From Bromus sterilis (Eukaryota > Streptophyta > Magnoliopsida > Poales > Poaceae): a DNA stretch of 64,000 nt. Location of the stretch: positions 181,286,516 through 181,350,515 of the forward strand of contig OX465597.1 of the NCBI GenBank assembly GCA_950022295.1. The letters run 5' to 3'. The notes below the pieces were generated by a model, which did no database searches, was not told the DNA's origin, and worked only from the letters and a program-made list of their open reading frames with translations. The position numbers and the translations under genes were made by a program. Shown here piece by piece: positions 1 to 9,582 of this stretch; the first letter of the stretch is position 1, and the number at the start of each line of letters is the position of its first letter.

Positions 1-582
1 GATAAGGCTAGAAAGCATGTTGTGTTTGAACCAGGAGATCTTGTTTGGTTACATCTACGTAAAGATAGGTTTCCTGATTTGCACAAGTCTAAGTTAATGC
101 CACGAGCTGATGGTCCATTTAAGGTTTTACAGAAAATTAATGATAATGCATATAAACTTGAGCTACCTGCAGATTTTGGGGTTAGTCCCACATTTAACAT
201 TGCAGATTTGAAACCTTATTTGGGAGAAGATGATGAGCTTCCGTCGAGGACGACTTCAATTCAAGAAGGGGAGGATGATGAGGACATCTCTACTAATGTT
301 ACACCCACATCTTCACCAACTACACATACTGGACCAGTTACTAGAGCACGCGCATGTCAACTAAATTATCAGGTACTTTCGTTTCTTGCGAATCCTTCTA
401 ATGGTCAGGAACATATGATGATGCCTAAATTAGATACTTTTGTTTGTCTTATGAATGAAGGACCTAGCATGGATAAGAAGGATGGTCATTGGAGCGGGGT
501 CAAGCATGGAGAAGGAGGTGCGCGCGCGGGAAAGGACAATGGAGTTTCCAGTGGTGATTTTCGCACTTTGAGGCCACCATAA
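1..582 (+). CDS. Gypsy integrase C-terminal region (partial, 5' end off window)
   Basis: The reading frame is open from the first base to the TAA at 580-582, so the gene is truncated only by the window edge. The translation starts in the SH3-like C-terminal DNA-binding part of a Ty3-gypsy integrase: a GDLVWLHLRKDRFP block, then an RADGPFKVL block, then FNIADLKPYLGE, all typical of plant gypsy polyproteins. It continues into an acidic tail (EGEDDEDI) and a GPVTRARA segment, as these polyproteins usually do before the stop. The last part overlaps the polypurine tract and LTR start. No internal stop is seen, so this fragment is compatible with an intact gene. The family-level call is firm; the lineage within Ty3-gypsy is not determined. 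Confidence 0.8.
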   Translation, partial: DKARKHVVFEPGDLVWLHLRKDRFPDLHKSKLMPRADGPFKVLQKINDNAYKLELPADFGVSPTFNIADLKPYLGEDDELPSRTTSIQEGEDDEDISTNVTPTSSPTTHTGPVTRARACQLNYQVLSFLANPSNGQEHMMMPKLDTFVCLMNEGPSMDKKDGHWSGVKHGEGGARAGKDNGVSSGDFRTLRPP

Positions 583-1178
583 GGCGTGCATGAAGACTTG
601 GACGAGAAACACAAGATGCCACATTAATATTTCCATCCAAGGGTTATTATAGGTGCTGCGTCACCTATTATAGGGCCAGGCCCATGTAATTTGGAAATAC
701 ACTTAATAGGCTATTTTTTTAGAGTCCGTATGTGTGGGGAAACCGAGTTAGGTTTGTTTTCGGACCCCTCCTCCAAGGGGCCACGAAATTCCCCTCTGTT
801 CCCCCATATATGCAGCCCTTAGGGCGTCGTTTAGACTTGGGTTTTAATTAGATTTAAGTTAGCCATAGCCGCAACTTCGAGTTCTTCGTTTGTGTCGTCC
901 GACCAGGCCAAGACCGCATTGGAACCCCAACTTCTGTTAATCTTTCATCTTATATTCGCAATATCCAGATTGCAATTCTTAGTTCTTGCTTGTTCTTTCG
1001 ATTGCTTGCAGGAATTAGACCTTCGTAGTCAGGTTGATCGTGCATCCGCGGGATCAATAACCTCTCGGAGTTGGTTTAGCGATCGCTAAGGCGCAACGTC
1101 TTCGCACGTTCGTAGTCGGGTAGTGAAAGTCTTCTCCACCATAATCGATCTCCATCATCTCATCGAAACATCGGGACA
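540..1178 (+). repeat. 3' LTR of element L
   Basis: The sequence begins just after a purine-rich stretch around 525-538 and ends with CA at 1178, where similarity to retroelement sequence stops and the CACTA gene starts. It carries an LTR-like promoter-to-R region with an AT-rich CCCATATATGCAGCCC segment near 804-819. The left boundary is approximate, because no second LTR copy is in the window for comparison. Confidence 0.6.
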
Positions 1179-1187
1179 CCTTCGCCT

Positions 1188-2549
1188 CTACCACTTTCCA
1201 CCCGCCGGCAACCAATGAAATTTAAGAGCTGCTTTGCATTGTGGGCATGGGAACCTTCCATGCACACACCAGGCAACGAAAAGCGCAAATGCCGGCAGAT
1301 CATGCAACGAGTATTGGTACCAAACATACATTTGAAAGTTCTCTTTCTTAGTTGCATCGTATGTGTTGACCCCATTCACCCAAGATTCTTTCAAGTCATC
1401 CATCAGCGGTTGCATGTACACACTCATATTCTTCCCCGGATAGTTTGGTCCTGGAACTATCAACGTCAGAAATATGTGATTTCTTTCCATAATGGATGAT
1501 GGTGGAAGATTGAGCGGAATAACAAACACAGGCCAGCAACTATATTGGGTAGACGTCATACCAAAAGGATTGAACCCATCGAGACCGATGGCGATTCGGA
1601 AATTCCTTGGCTCTTTAGCTTTTTCCGTATGTTTACGATCAAATTCCTTCCATGCGTCACCATCCGAAGGGTATACCAACATCGGATCTCCGTTTTCATC
1701 TAATTCTTTCCTAATTCCATGTTTGTGCCATGTCATCTGTTTTGATGTTTCTTCGATCATGTAAAGTCGTTGAAGTCTTGGTAGGATCTGCAGATACCGT
1801 AGAACACTCACGGGGATTTTTCTCTGCTTCTTCTCACCTTCACCGATTTCTACCTCAACATATCTAGAGGACTTGCAAAATGGACAAGATGTTTCGTCCG
1901 CATACTCTTTCCTAAATAAGGCACATCCTTTCTCACAAGCATTTATCTGCTCATATGGCATCTCGAGTGCACTAAGGATTTTGTCTGACTCATATAGGTT
2001 TGAAGGCATAATATGACCTTCGGGTAGAAACCGCCCAAATAGGGTCATCATTGTGTCAAATAGGTCTCTTCCACTGTTGAATTGGGCTTTCAGAGCCATT
2101 ACTTCTGCGATGGCATCTAGCTGAGAAATCTTAGTGTGCTCATGAAGAGGACGTTTTGAAGACTCCAACATGGCATAGAAGGCCTTTGCGGATTCCTCCG
2201 TCTCTTCGTCCTTGTTCCGAGCATCATCAAAATCATTCACCATGTCTTCAATCCCTGTACCATAATCGTCGGTGCGCCGACGCAACACCTCGCCTCTGTT
2301 ACGTTGGGCCGACTCACCATGAAATGTCCACAAGGTATAGCCGGGAGTAAAACCACGCATCTGCAGGTGTTTACCCATTACATCCTTTGTCTGTCGCGAA
2401 TAATTCTTGCACTTAGTGCAGGGGCACCATGTTTTTGGCTGGCCTTTAGAAAATTCCGTTTCCAGGAATTCATAGGTTTTGCTCAACCATTCATCGGTCA
2501 TGTCTTTCTGACTAGGGTGACCGGAGTACATCCATTCACGATCGGTCAT
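1188..2549 (-). pseudogene. CACTA TNP2-like transposase, N-terminal half, cut by retrotransposon insertion
   Basis: The 453-residue open frame starts with MTDREWMYSGHPS and has the transposase-associated domain typical of plant En/Spm transposases (about residues 4-75), with a WCPCTKCKN cysteine cluster and a GFTPGYTLW block. From about residue 240 it carries the start of the TNP2 transposase domain: SVLRYLQILPRLQRLYMI, then IGLDGFNPFG, then SCWPVFVIPLNLPP, then the AWCVHGRFPCPQC cysteine motif. The remaining C-terminal half is missing because a gypsy LTR ends at 1178, only nine bases beyond the last codon shown. The protein would bind the terminal repeats and catalyse excision in the nucleus if complete. 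The N-terminal frame itself has no stops, suggesting the gene was young when interrupted. Confidence 0.88.
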
Positions 2550-2710
2550 TCTGTCAAGCTAGCTATATAGTATCCACATATGAACAATATAAATTATCAG
2601 TTCATCAATTATGTCAAATTAATTATGGTCATTTCTTAATCATGGTTAAAACATTGGGATGCACGGCATGCACACCTACCAGCTACTAGGTAAAGATGGG
2701 TCCTAATCCC
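2550..2710 (-). other. CACTA 5' untranslated region
   Basis: This AT-rich stretch lies between the transposase ATG at 2549 and the inverted repeat. No reading frame or motif is recognised. It presumably holds the transposase leader. Confidence 0.4.
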
Positions 2711-2922
2711 ACCCGAGTATGTGTAGATTGGGTCATTTTCCCATGCTCTGCTCCCGATCCAACGCAAAAATTCGGCAGCACCTCCCCGCTTTTCTCCTAA
2801 TACACGTCTCGGAAACTAACCGAGAGGATGTGTACTCGGAGAACAACAAGGAGGCGTTGTCGAAACTCTGCATCGAATCCGGAACAAAGCATGGAAAAAT
2901 GACACAATCTACACATACCCGG
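2711..2922. repeat. Long imperfect inverted repeat (hairpin) upstream of the CACTA transposase
   Basis: The left arm (2711-2812) begins CCCGAGTATGTGTAGATTG. The right arm, read as reverse complement (2922-2820), begins CCCGGGTATGTGTAGATTG, and the two can be aligned along their whole length with mostly transitions and a 3-base gap. The arms are separated by only about seven bases (AAACTAA). By eye roughly three quarters of positions match. A transcript of the transposase leader would fold into a stem of about 100 bp. Confidence 0.85.
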
Positions 2923-3297
2923 GCTGTCCATGTATAACGTTGGATAATTTGAAAGAATCACCGTTATAAATATGCAAATGCATGCATAGTTATAACCGTA
3001 ACCCTTTCGAACGGGAGACGCATATTGGTTACGCAAGGACTATTAGCTAGTGTCATCGGCACGAACGCCGGAAATAAACAACCTAATACTAACAATAAAC
3101 ATGGAGGCAAAATCCTAGCTACCTGGTGCCGATGATGAGAGAGTGAAGGAGAGGTAGCCGATGGAAGGAGCAAAGGGGACCGGCGAGGACCTACGGGAAA
3201 GAGGGGGAACCACAAAGGTATAGGTTAGTTGTCGGCGAAGAGGGAGGCCGGGGGATCAATCGACTAACGATATAAAAAAATGTAACTACATCTTGTA

Positions 3298-3490
3298 ATG
3301 AATTCTTTCAAAAATAAATTATTTTGTTTCCTTTTTTATTTTCCTTATATCCTTTCTTTTATTTCCTTTATTTTATTCCTTTATTGCCTTTCTTTCCTTT
3401 CCTTTCCTTTCATTTCATTTCCTTTCCATTCTTTTATTTCCTTTCTTTTCTTTTATTTTCTTTCTTTCGTTTCCTTTATTATAACTACAC
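3298..3490 (+). repeat. Pyrimidine-rich low-complexity tract, degenerate (TTTCC)n/(TTTC)n
   Basis: The + strand is almost entirely T and C, with repeated TTTCC, TTTCTTTCC and TTTTATTTCC units. The long open frame across it is a compositional artefact. It lies inside the CACTA element. Confidence 0.85.
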
Positions 3491-3740
3491 TAAACCTAGT
3501 TAATTACACTAAATTCAACAGTAATTAACAGTAATTCAACTAATAACCTAATTAATAGTTAATAAATTAACAGTAATTCAACTAATAACTAATTACACTA
3601 AACCTAGTTTATAAACCTAGTTACACTAAACCTAGTTTATAAACCTAGTTACACTAATAACTAATTACAACTAATAACAAATTACACTAAACCTAGTTTA
3701 ATTAACAGTAATTCAACTAATAATACAAAAGAAAAATTAA
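3480..3740. repeat. AT-rich direct repeats inside the CACTA element
   Basis: Short units such as ACACTAAACCTAGTTTATAA and CAGTAATTCAACTAATAA recur several times with small variations. There is no coding potential. This resembles an internal tandem array of a CACTA element. Confidence 0.75.
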
Positions 3741-3747
3741 AAAAGAG

Positions 3748-4085
3748 ATGAACAGGGGGAGGGGGCGGTGGCGGCGGCTCACCGGTGGCACGGAGGAGGA
3801 GGTGGTCGCCGGCTCGGGGCGGCGTCGTTGCGGAGGAGGAGGTGGTCACTGGTGGCGGGGGCGGCGACCACCTCGGGCAACGGCGGCGACAACAGGGGCG
3901 GGCTCCGACGGGGGGGGGGGGGGCGGGCGGGCGACGACAGCAGGGGCAGCCTCTGGCGGGGGCGTGTTCCGGTGGGGGCGGCGACAGCAGGGGCGGACTC
4001 CGGCGGGGGCGGCGGCAACGGTGGATCGACGAGGAGGCGGCGGCGGCTGGGGCTCGGGGGTAGTGGGTAGTGGGGTAGTGTTCTG
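3748..4085. repeat. GC-rich, G-skewed low-complexity block (possible G-quadruplex region)
   Basis: The + strand is a run of GGCGG, GGAGG and GGGGG units, including about fourteen consecutive Gs near 3911-3924. Several overlapping open frames here are Gly/Arg or Pro/Ala-rich in every phase, which marks them as compositional. The block sits between the subterminal repeats and the AT-rich array of the CACTA element, roughly where its promoter or first exon would lie. Confidence 0.7.
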
Positions 4086-4137
4086 TGCGCGTGAGAGAGA
4101 GAGGGGTGGTGGGGCGGGGTTATCTCTTCGAGTCTTT

Positions 4138-4468
4138 GTCGTCAGCTAGTTGACGGCATAGGCTCGCCATTAACCTTTACCGTCAGCTAGTTGACGGCTT
4201 AGCCTGGGGCGGTTAGGGCTTGCCCGAGTGTGGGGGCGTGGCACTCTCGATGCCGTCGGCGCGCCTTTGCCGTCAGCTTGGCCAGCCATTGCCGTCAGCC
4301 GGCTGACGGCTTTGCCACAGCTGACGGCCTAGCTTCCCTTTGCCGTCAGCCCTGGCTATGCCGTTAGCTTTTCTCCCGGCTGACGACGCATATCCTATGC
4401 CGTCAGCCCCGTGAAAATGCTGACAGCAAAGCCGAAAGCTGACGGCAAATTAGGTTTTTCCAGTAGTG
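4138..4468 (-). repeat. CACTA subterminal repeats and terminal inverted repeat
   Basis: GCCGTCAGC or its complement GCTGACGGC occurs many times here (for example near 4139, 4181, 4270, 4296, 4319, 4342 and 4438), and two copies form the palindromic unit GTCAGCTAGTTGACGGC. On the minus strand the region begins at 4468 with CACTACTGGAAAAACC. In En/Spm-type elements such subterminal arrays are binding sites for the element's TNPA-like protein; that role is inferred from the family. Confidence 0.85.
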
Positions 4469-5695
4469 GGGGTCACCTCTTCTTACCTACCTAGCTTCAA
4501 ACATTTCTAGTGGTGGCCCAAGATGATTTACCATTTGAAAACCGTGTGTGTGACTGGTGAGCTCCCAGCAGATTTACAAACAACTCGGGCCAGCGGAGAC
4601 ATGGTGTCTCTTGTTTGTCCAACTGGTGAGCTAGCGGGCTACCCACATGTGAGGGGATTAGTTACCTCGACCTTGGCCATACGGAAGTGTCCGATTCGAG
4701 AGCGTGGCCGACTTTTGGATTGGGTGTTGACTCCCTGGGGGACACCCGGATTTGTTCGTTGTTAGTTAGAGGGATTATGACATCTGGATCTCTCGGAACA
4801 ACTCTTCAATGAGTGTCTTTAACGGGCCTGACTAAGAGAGCCGGTGTACATCCGGAGCTTATTATGGGCAGTTGGTTCAACCCTGCAGGATTAAATCTTT
4901 TCGAGAATCCATGTCCACCGTTATGGACGACTTGAGACCTACTCCTTGTTCATAGACAAGAAGAACTGAGATAATCTTAATATAACTTGATCAACGTGTG
5001 TGTGCCTTGACTACTTCTTCTTCATCGGGTGATGAAAGAGGAGGACAAGGATAGGATAAGTGTTATGCTTGCGTAAGTAGGTGGATAGCAGACTTATTGG
5101 AGGCAATTCCCTAGCGAATGCTTGGCTTCTTATCTTACTCTCTAGATCATCAGCCACTTCATAAATACTAGTGCGGCAGCAACCTCACCACTTACCCCAT
5201 CCTTATCGTAAACTACTAGTTATCCTAGAATGACGAGTGATGAAGTCCTTCCTAGGTCAGTTGACCACTATAGTTGGATGATGAGTACTTCTATACTCAT
5301 GATACTACCCCCAAACTCTTTTCAGGGTTCTTGATCGACAACATGTATGGTGATCGACGTTTCACATGGAGACTCGACGACGACTAGTTAGGCGGATCCC
5401 GGCGGAGGGCCTGGACCCGTGTGGTTATGGGAGTGATGCCTTTTCTCTTTTCCACTAGGAATTTGATTGTAGTCTGTACTCAGACATATATCTTCCGCTG
5501 ATGTATTGTATTAAGGCAGTTGTATGCCGATTGTATGAGATGTTGTATTCTTGTATCTGTAATGTTGTGATATCATGTTGGAAATCCGGGGCATATGGCA
5601 GTGTCATATGTCGCGGTGGGACCGATATGTGCTTCGTCCCCGGATCTGGATGGAAACATCTAGATCTAGAATAGTTCCGCATATCGGGCCTTACA
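4469..5695 (+). repeat. F-type long LTR, 3' portion (copy F1)
   Basis: The sequence is closely related along its length to 36093-37329 of the complete copy F3, and ends in the same GGGCCTTACA. The left part of this LTR was displaced by the CACTA insertion and is beyond the window. Short frames inside it are not conserved with the other copies. What follows at 5696 is not a recognisable primer-binding site, so this may be a solo LTR rather than a 5' LTR. Confidence 0.85.
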
Positions 5696-6794
5696 ATTCT
5701 CCCTTTGGACGTCCGGGGACCTAGGCTTATATACACGCTGGGCCCTAGGATTTTAAAATGATCCGACTACGATAAGAGATGGAGTCCTATTCTATCTCCT
5801 TGGCGGCTATCTTGTCCTCCAAGGCGGTTTAGATTCTTTCCTTGTGAGTCGGTATTTATCTTGTGACTTAGACGGTTCATAGGTCGGGTCATCTTATGGG
5901 CCTTCTCTTAAATAGGTCGGACCATAGACTGACTCCCTTCGTCTTGAGTAATGAGGCCTTCTAGTTGATCATGCTGGGTCTCCGAATTATCCCCCCGATA
6001 GTAGCCCCCAAGATTGGCGTGAAGCTGGCTTTGGGGCAATCTTCCTCAAGAATGGACCATCCATAAAAGAGTCGACAAAGATAAGCCGACAATCCTCTCT
6101 AAGCCCATCCTTCATCAGGCTTTAACGGTCATAACCATTAGATATTAAATCTGCATGTAATCTTTATTTCACCAGGATCGAGGCGCCGCCTACTCGTTTA
6201 GTCATGTCACACACAAAGATCGAAGAGGTCACACTTATTACACCACGGGTTTTGCACCATTGGTTGAGTTTGAGTCTTCATAAATAGGATCCATCTCCAC
6301 CCTTCTGTGTATTTCCACTAGCGACCTCCTTCTCCTTTCGCAATCTCCAGCTTCTTCCTTCCGCTCCGCTCAGGGGAACCAGAGGAGGTATTCTTAATTG
6401 CATATATCAAGCTTCGGTCATTTTTACAGTGTCGTTCCTCTTCACTCAAGTCGTGTGTGATCGTACTAGTCTTCTTTGCTTGAATTCATAAGAACTTCTC
6501 GTTAGATCTGCTATTCTTCTCTATTCAAGATTTTCCTGATTCACACTTTGGGTGGCCTAAGCCTCCTTGTTTAATTTTGTTGATTGATCAAACGGATTGA
6601 ATCCTGGCGCCTATTCCTTCGGAGTGAAGGAACGCTTTGACGAATTTATCACATTTTCTTAATTTTTTGACAATCTTGTTGTAGTCCCCCTCCTTTGATA
6701 TAGTTTAGGGCATGGTTAGTTATTTCTACCATTTTATAGTCCGCCTCCCTATTTACTTGGTATTTGTTTCCTTAGTTGTTTCGCCGGCTCCACG
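5696..6794 (+). other. Leader or LTR remnant upstream of element I gag-like gene
   Basis: No coding frame is conserved. The stretch has the character of a retroelement 5' region: pyrimidine-rich patches, a TAAATAGG TATA-like box near 6282 and a run of GT/AG-rich leader sequence before the ATG at 6795. I could not find the start of an LTR or a convincing primer-binding site, so the boundary between LTR and leader is unknown. Confidence 0.4.
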
Positions 6795-6895
6795 ATGTCT
6801 AGAGTCGGTACTACCAAGAAGGCAGAGACGGCTAAGAAGAAAAAGGTAGCCGGAATTCCCAAGGCCATGACAACTCTAAGTGTTGACTAGGTCGG
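6795..6895 (+). pseudogene. First piece of element I gag-like gene ('putative gypsy type transposon' family)
   Basis: An ATG at 6795 opens a lysine-rich N-terminus (MSRVGTTKKAETAKKKK) like that of plant gag-like proteins of the PF04195 type. A TAG at 6888-6890 interrupts it just before element B begins at 6896. The frame carries on without a shift at 45693 on the other side of B if one copy of the target duplication is counted, which supports these being two parts of one gene. The function is presumed structural (capsid-like) for an LTR element, but the family is poorly characterised. Confidence 0.65.
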
Positions 6896-8584
6896 TGATA
6901 CGTCCCAAACGTATCTATGATTTCAGCGTGCTCCATGCTCATTTTGCTGACATTGTTATATGTTTTGATGCACTTTCATATGATTTAGAACATTTATTGG
7001 ACTAACCTACTAATTTAGTGCCTAGTGCCAGTTTCTTTCTGCTATTGTCCGTGCATTGCAAGTAAACATCAAAAATAAAAGTTCTCGGAAAATTCCAGAA
7101 AATTCATATATAAAATATGCAAAGACAGAAAACTATGGAAGCCCGAAGGGGCCACCCACCAGCCAGGAGACCTCTTGGCACGACCAAGGGGGTGGTTGCG
7201 CCATCTGGCCACCTGGGCCAAGGAGGCCACCCCTCAGGCCCTCCTTTGGCCTATATTTACCTCTCGCTCCGAAAACCCTCAGGAGCAACCCGGTTACACA
7301 ATTTCGACCACTGTTCTTCCGCCGCCGCGATTCCATTTTTGGATCGCTAGGAGAAGCTGTCCTGACACCCTACCGGAGGGTGGACTGACCTCCAGAGGCC
7401 TCTCTATCACCATGAACGCCTCAGAGATGTGCCATGAGTAGCCCCCCTTGGACCATGGGTCCATGACTATTAGCTATGTGTTGTCTTCTCTCCAATCTTG
7501 TGCTTCAATATTTAGCCCTTGTGAGTTGCCTATCATCATCAAGGCACCTATGTATTAGTTCCTGTTTTGCTATGTTGTGTTTGCGGGGATCCGATGGATA
7601 TAAGATTATGTTCAGTTTGGAAAGAGTGATATATTTGGGTTACATTTATATTTTAGTTCTTGAGTGTTCCTGCGTGTTCCCCGTTACGTTTGTTGCTTTG
7701 GCCAAGTAGTAGATTGTAACTCCAAGAGGGAGCATTATGCATGATTGTGGGTTCATGACCCCCGATGTATAGCTTGAGTGACAGAAACATGAGACTAGGG
7801 GAGTTGTTGTTGCCACCAGGGAGAAAACAGTGGTGTTTGTAACTGTGGTTGCAACGATTTCTTACATTATGAATAGAGTGTTAATGCAGTTGTTTGTTGC
7901 TTTGAGCCTAGAATTTGGTTGGGGTTCACAACTTAATACCAGCAAGATGGTATGGATAGATATCTCAATGTGGATGATTAGTGAGTAGATGATGCTGGAT
8001 AAATGGTCTACTTTTTTTGGTGTGATGCCCATACGATTGAGCCTCTTTACTTTCTAGTAGCATGATTAGCATTGTGGTGCGTTTATAATTCTGTCAATTT
8101 CCTAGCTGTAATTTGTTCACCCAAATTAGTTGTTATCTTCTTTTGGGAGAGAGACATCACTAGTAAAAGTCATGGGACCACGGTCCATATTTCCACCATA
8201 GTTTCCACCATTCACTTTTATTGCTTTTATTTTATTTCAGTTGCATCCACTATTATTCCCTCTTTGTGTTTGATCCTTTGAAAACAGCAAGGCCGGAGAG
8301 ATTGTGAACCTCTCTGTACTTGTTGGGAGCTTAGTTATTTGTGTTTGTGTGCAAGTCCACGTGTTCTGTCAGTGCCAGAGAAGCAGACACCTACTTGTTG
8401 CACTTGGAGTCCTACTGGATTGATAACCTTGGTATATTCACTCATGGAAATTTGTTGTTATCTACATTATAACCTTCCACTTGGTTTAACCAACGAGGAC
8501 GTATTATCTAAACCCATCAAGCGAATTTCTGGCGTCGTTGCCGGGGAACACAAGCAGAAATCTACTCCCGCCAATGCGCCATCA
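6896..8584 (+). repeat. 5' LTR of element B
   Basis: It starts TGATACGTCCCAAACG and ends GCGCCATCA. It aligns with 12465-12650 followed by 44181-45687. A TATA-like box (CTATATTTAC) is at 7251-7260, preceded by a GC-rich inverted-repeat cluster and followed by a CCGAAAACCCT block shared in form with LTRs of D and G. The final 70 bases contain a second, PBS-like segment (see the finding at 8515). Confidence 0.9.
7251..7260 (+). promoter_or_regulatory. Probable TATA box of B LTR
   Basis: CTATATTTAC lies directly downstream of a GC-rich stretch and upstream of the conserved AAACCCT segment, the same arrangement as in the D LTR (CTTATATACT at 28651). The transcription start is inferred to be about 30 bases downstream. 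Confidence 0.5.
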
Positions 8585-8594
8585 AGTGAATTTA

Positions 8595-8612
8595 TGGCGC
8601 CGTTGTCGGGGA
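8595..8612 (+). promoter_or_regulatory. Primer-binding site of element B
   Basis: TGGCGCCGTTGTCGGGGA lies ten bases after the LTR end and matches the PBS form TGGCGCCGTTGCCGGGGA seen in element D at 29810. It would anneal to a tRNA 3' end to prime minus-strand DNA. Confidence 0.75.
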
Positions 8613-8750
8613 CTCGGGAGTTGAACATTATCTTTTACCTTTTCATTTTAGTCTTGTTATTTTACTTTTCAGTCTTTGCTTTAGATTCTTCTATCAAAAA
8701 CACCAAAAAATTAGTTACTTGTTCTTAGCTTACTTCAAGTAGCAGTCACT

Positions 8751-9582
8751 ATGTCCAAGTCTTTTGCCTTTGGTGTCACACCCGAGGGATACGTCCTCAC
8801 CTTCAAACTAGAGGTGGAGAGAGTTTGAAAGATGTTTGGTATAGGATTAATGATTCCCAAAATAGAGCCGCCAAGAAGCAATCCACTAATTTTCTCCTTA
8901 GAAACTTTTATGTTGGGATTACTTCTTGGAATAGGTTTATTTTAGACACAACAATAAGTGGGAATTTCTTGGAATCTCCCGTTTGGGAGGCTCTTAATGT
9001 TATGGAAAATCTTGTTGGATTTCCACCTATTGTTGACATGAAAGATGATATCACTTTAGCTCACATTATGAGTAAAGTTGAGAAGATACAGCTAGAAATG
9101 CTAAGCATGGGTAAAATAAATGAAGTGGGTCATAGGATTCAAGGGAATTTGAATAGCCTTGATAGCTCCATAATCAAACTTAACAAAACTTTGGAGACCC
9201 TTGAATCCAAGGATGATGACCCTTCTAGGATTGATAAGATTAAGGAAATCATTGATGCTTTAGTAACCACCTTATCCTCAATCAAAACCAAAAAGATAGA
9301 GACCCCGGCAAATAAGGAAACCAATTTCATTTATGTACCTAAGGTTCCCATAACAAAAGTTGATCCACTTATTGCCAAGGGAATGAAACTATGAAAACCT
9401 TGGTGGAGATACCCCTCTTAAATAAAATTAGAAATGAAACTCCAATTGGTCTTAATACCTTTGCTTTTGTTCATATGAGTGTTATTACTAGGCCTTTATT
9501 TGAAAGTCCTTTCAAAAAGATTAGTTGTACTATTGAAGATCTTTTTGATGATCTTGATCATGGTTCGATTGATACAACTTGA
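8751..9582 (+). pseudogene. Broken gag-like reading frame of element B
   Basis: An ATG at 8751 opens MSKSFAFGVTPEGYVLTFK and ends after 25 codons. The homologous reading continues in another frame from 8825 (KDVWYRINDSQNR...) to a stop at 9394, about 189 residues, followed by a further frame 9391-9582. The middle part is rich in Leu, Lys and Ile with heptad-like spacing and resembles the N-terminal half of gag proteins of plant gypsy elements. There is no zinc knuckle or protease motif. The frameshift near 8820 and the later stop make it non-functional as read. Its relation to the gag-protease of element G is by shared LTR and tail, not by clear protein similarity. Confidence 0.55.

Larger units (their letters stand above)
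1..1178 (+). mobile_element. 3' end of Ty3-gypsy LTR retrotransposon (element L), cut by window edge
   Basis: The segment has the end of a gypsy polyprotein followed by a 3' LTR that stops in ...GGGACA at 1178. Immediately beyond, at 1179, the sequence becomes the interior of a CACTA transposase gene on the opposite strand, so L inserted into that gene. The expected 5-bp target duplication would be CCTTC (1179-1183), but its partner lies left of the window and cannot be checked. Most of the element, including its 5' LTR, gag, protease and reverse transcriptase, is outside the window. Confidence 0.85.
1179..4468 (-). mobile_element. CACTA (En/Spm) DNA transposon, 5' terminal part, interrupted by element L
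   Basis: On the minus strand the element starts with the terminal inverted repeat CACTACTGGAAAAACC at 4468 and runs through repeated GCCGTCAGC subterminal motifs, a GC-rich block, an AT-rich block and a hairpin into a TNP2-type transposase gene. That gene is cut at 1179 by gypsy element L. The other terminus is left of the window. On the right it abuts an F-type LTR whose sequence resumes at 4469, at a position matching 36093 of the complete F copy, so the CACTA element inserted into that LTR. A 3-bp target duplication such as GGG is expected but cannot be confirmed from one side. Confidence 0.88.

Noticed and set aside
3748..4149. 133-residue Gly/Arg-rich open frame in the CACTA element
   Set aside because: Frames are open in several phases on both strands because of the GGC/GGA composition; no domain.
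4469..6895. F1 as the 5' LTR of element I
   Set aside because: No primer-binding site follows 5695, and the inverted F2 cannot be its partner.
7476..8281. Small hydrophobic frames in the B LTR
   Set aside because: Not conserved in the 3' LTR piece 44181-45687; AT-rich by-products.
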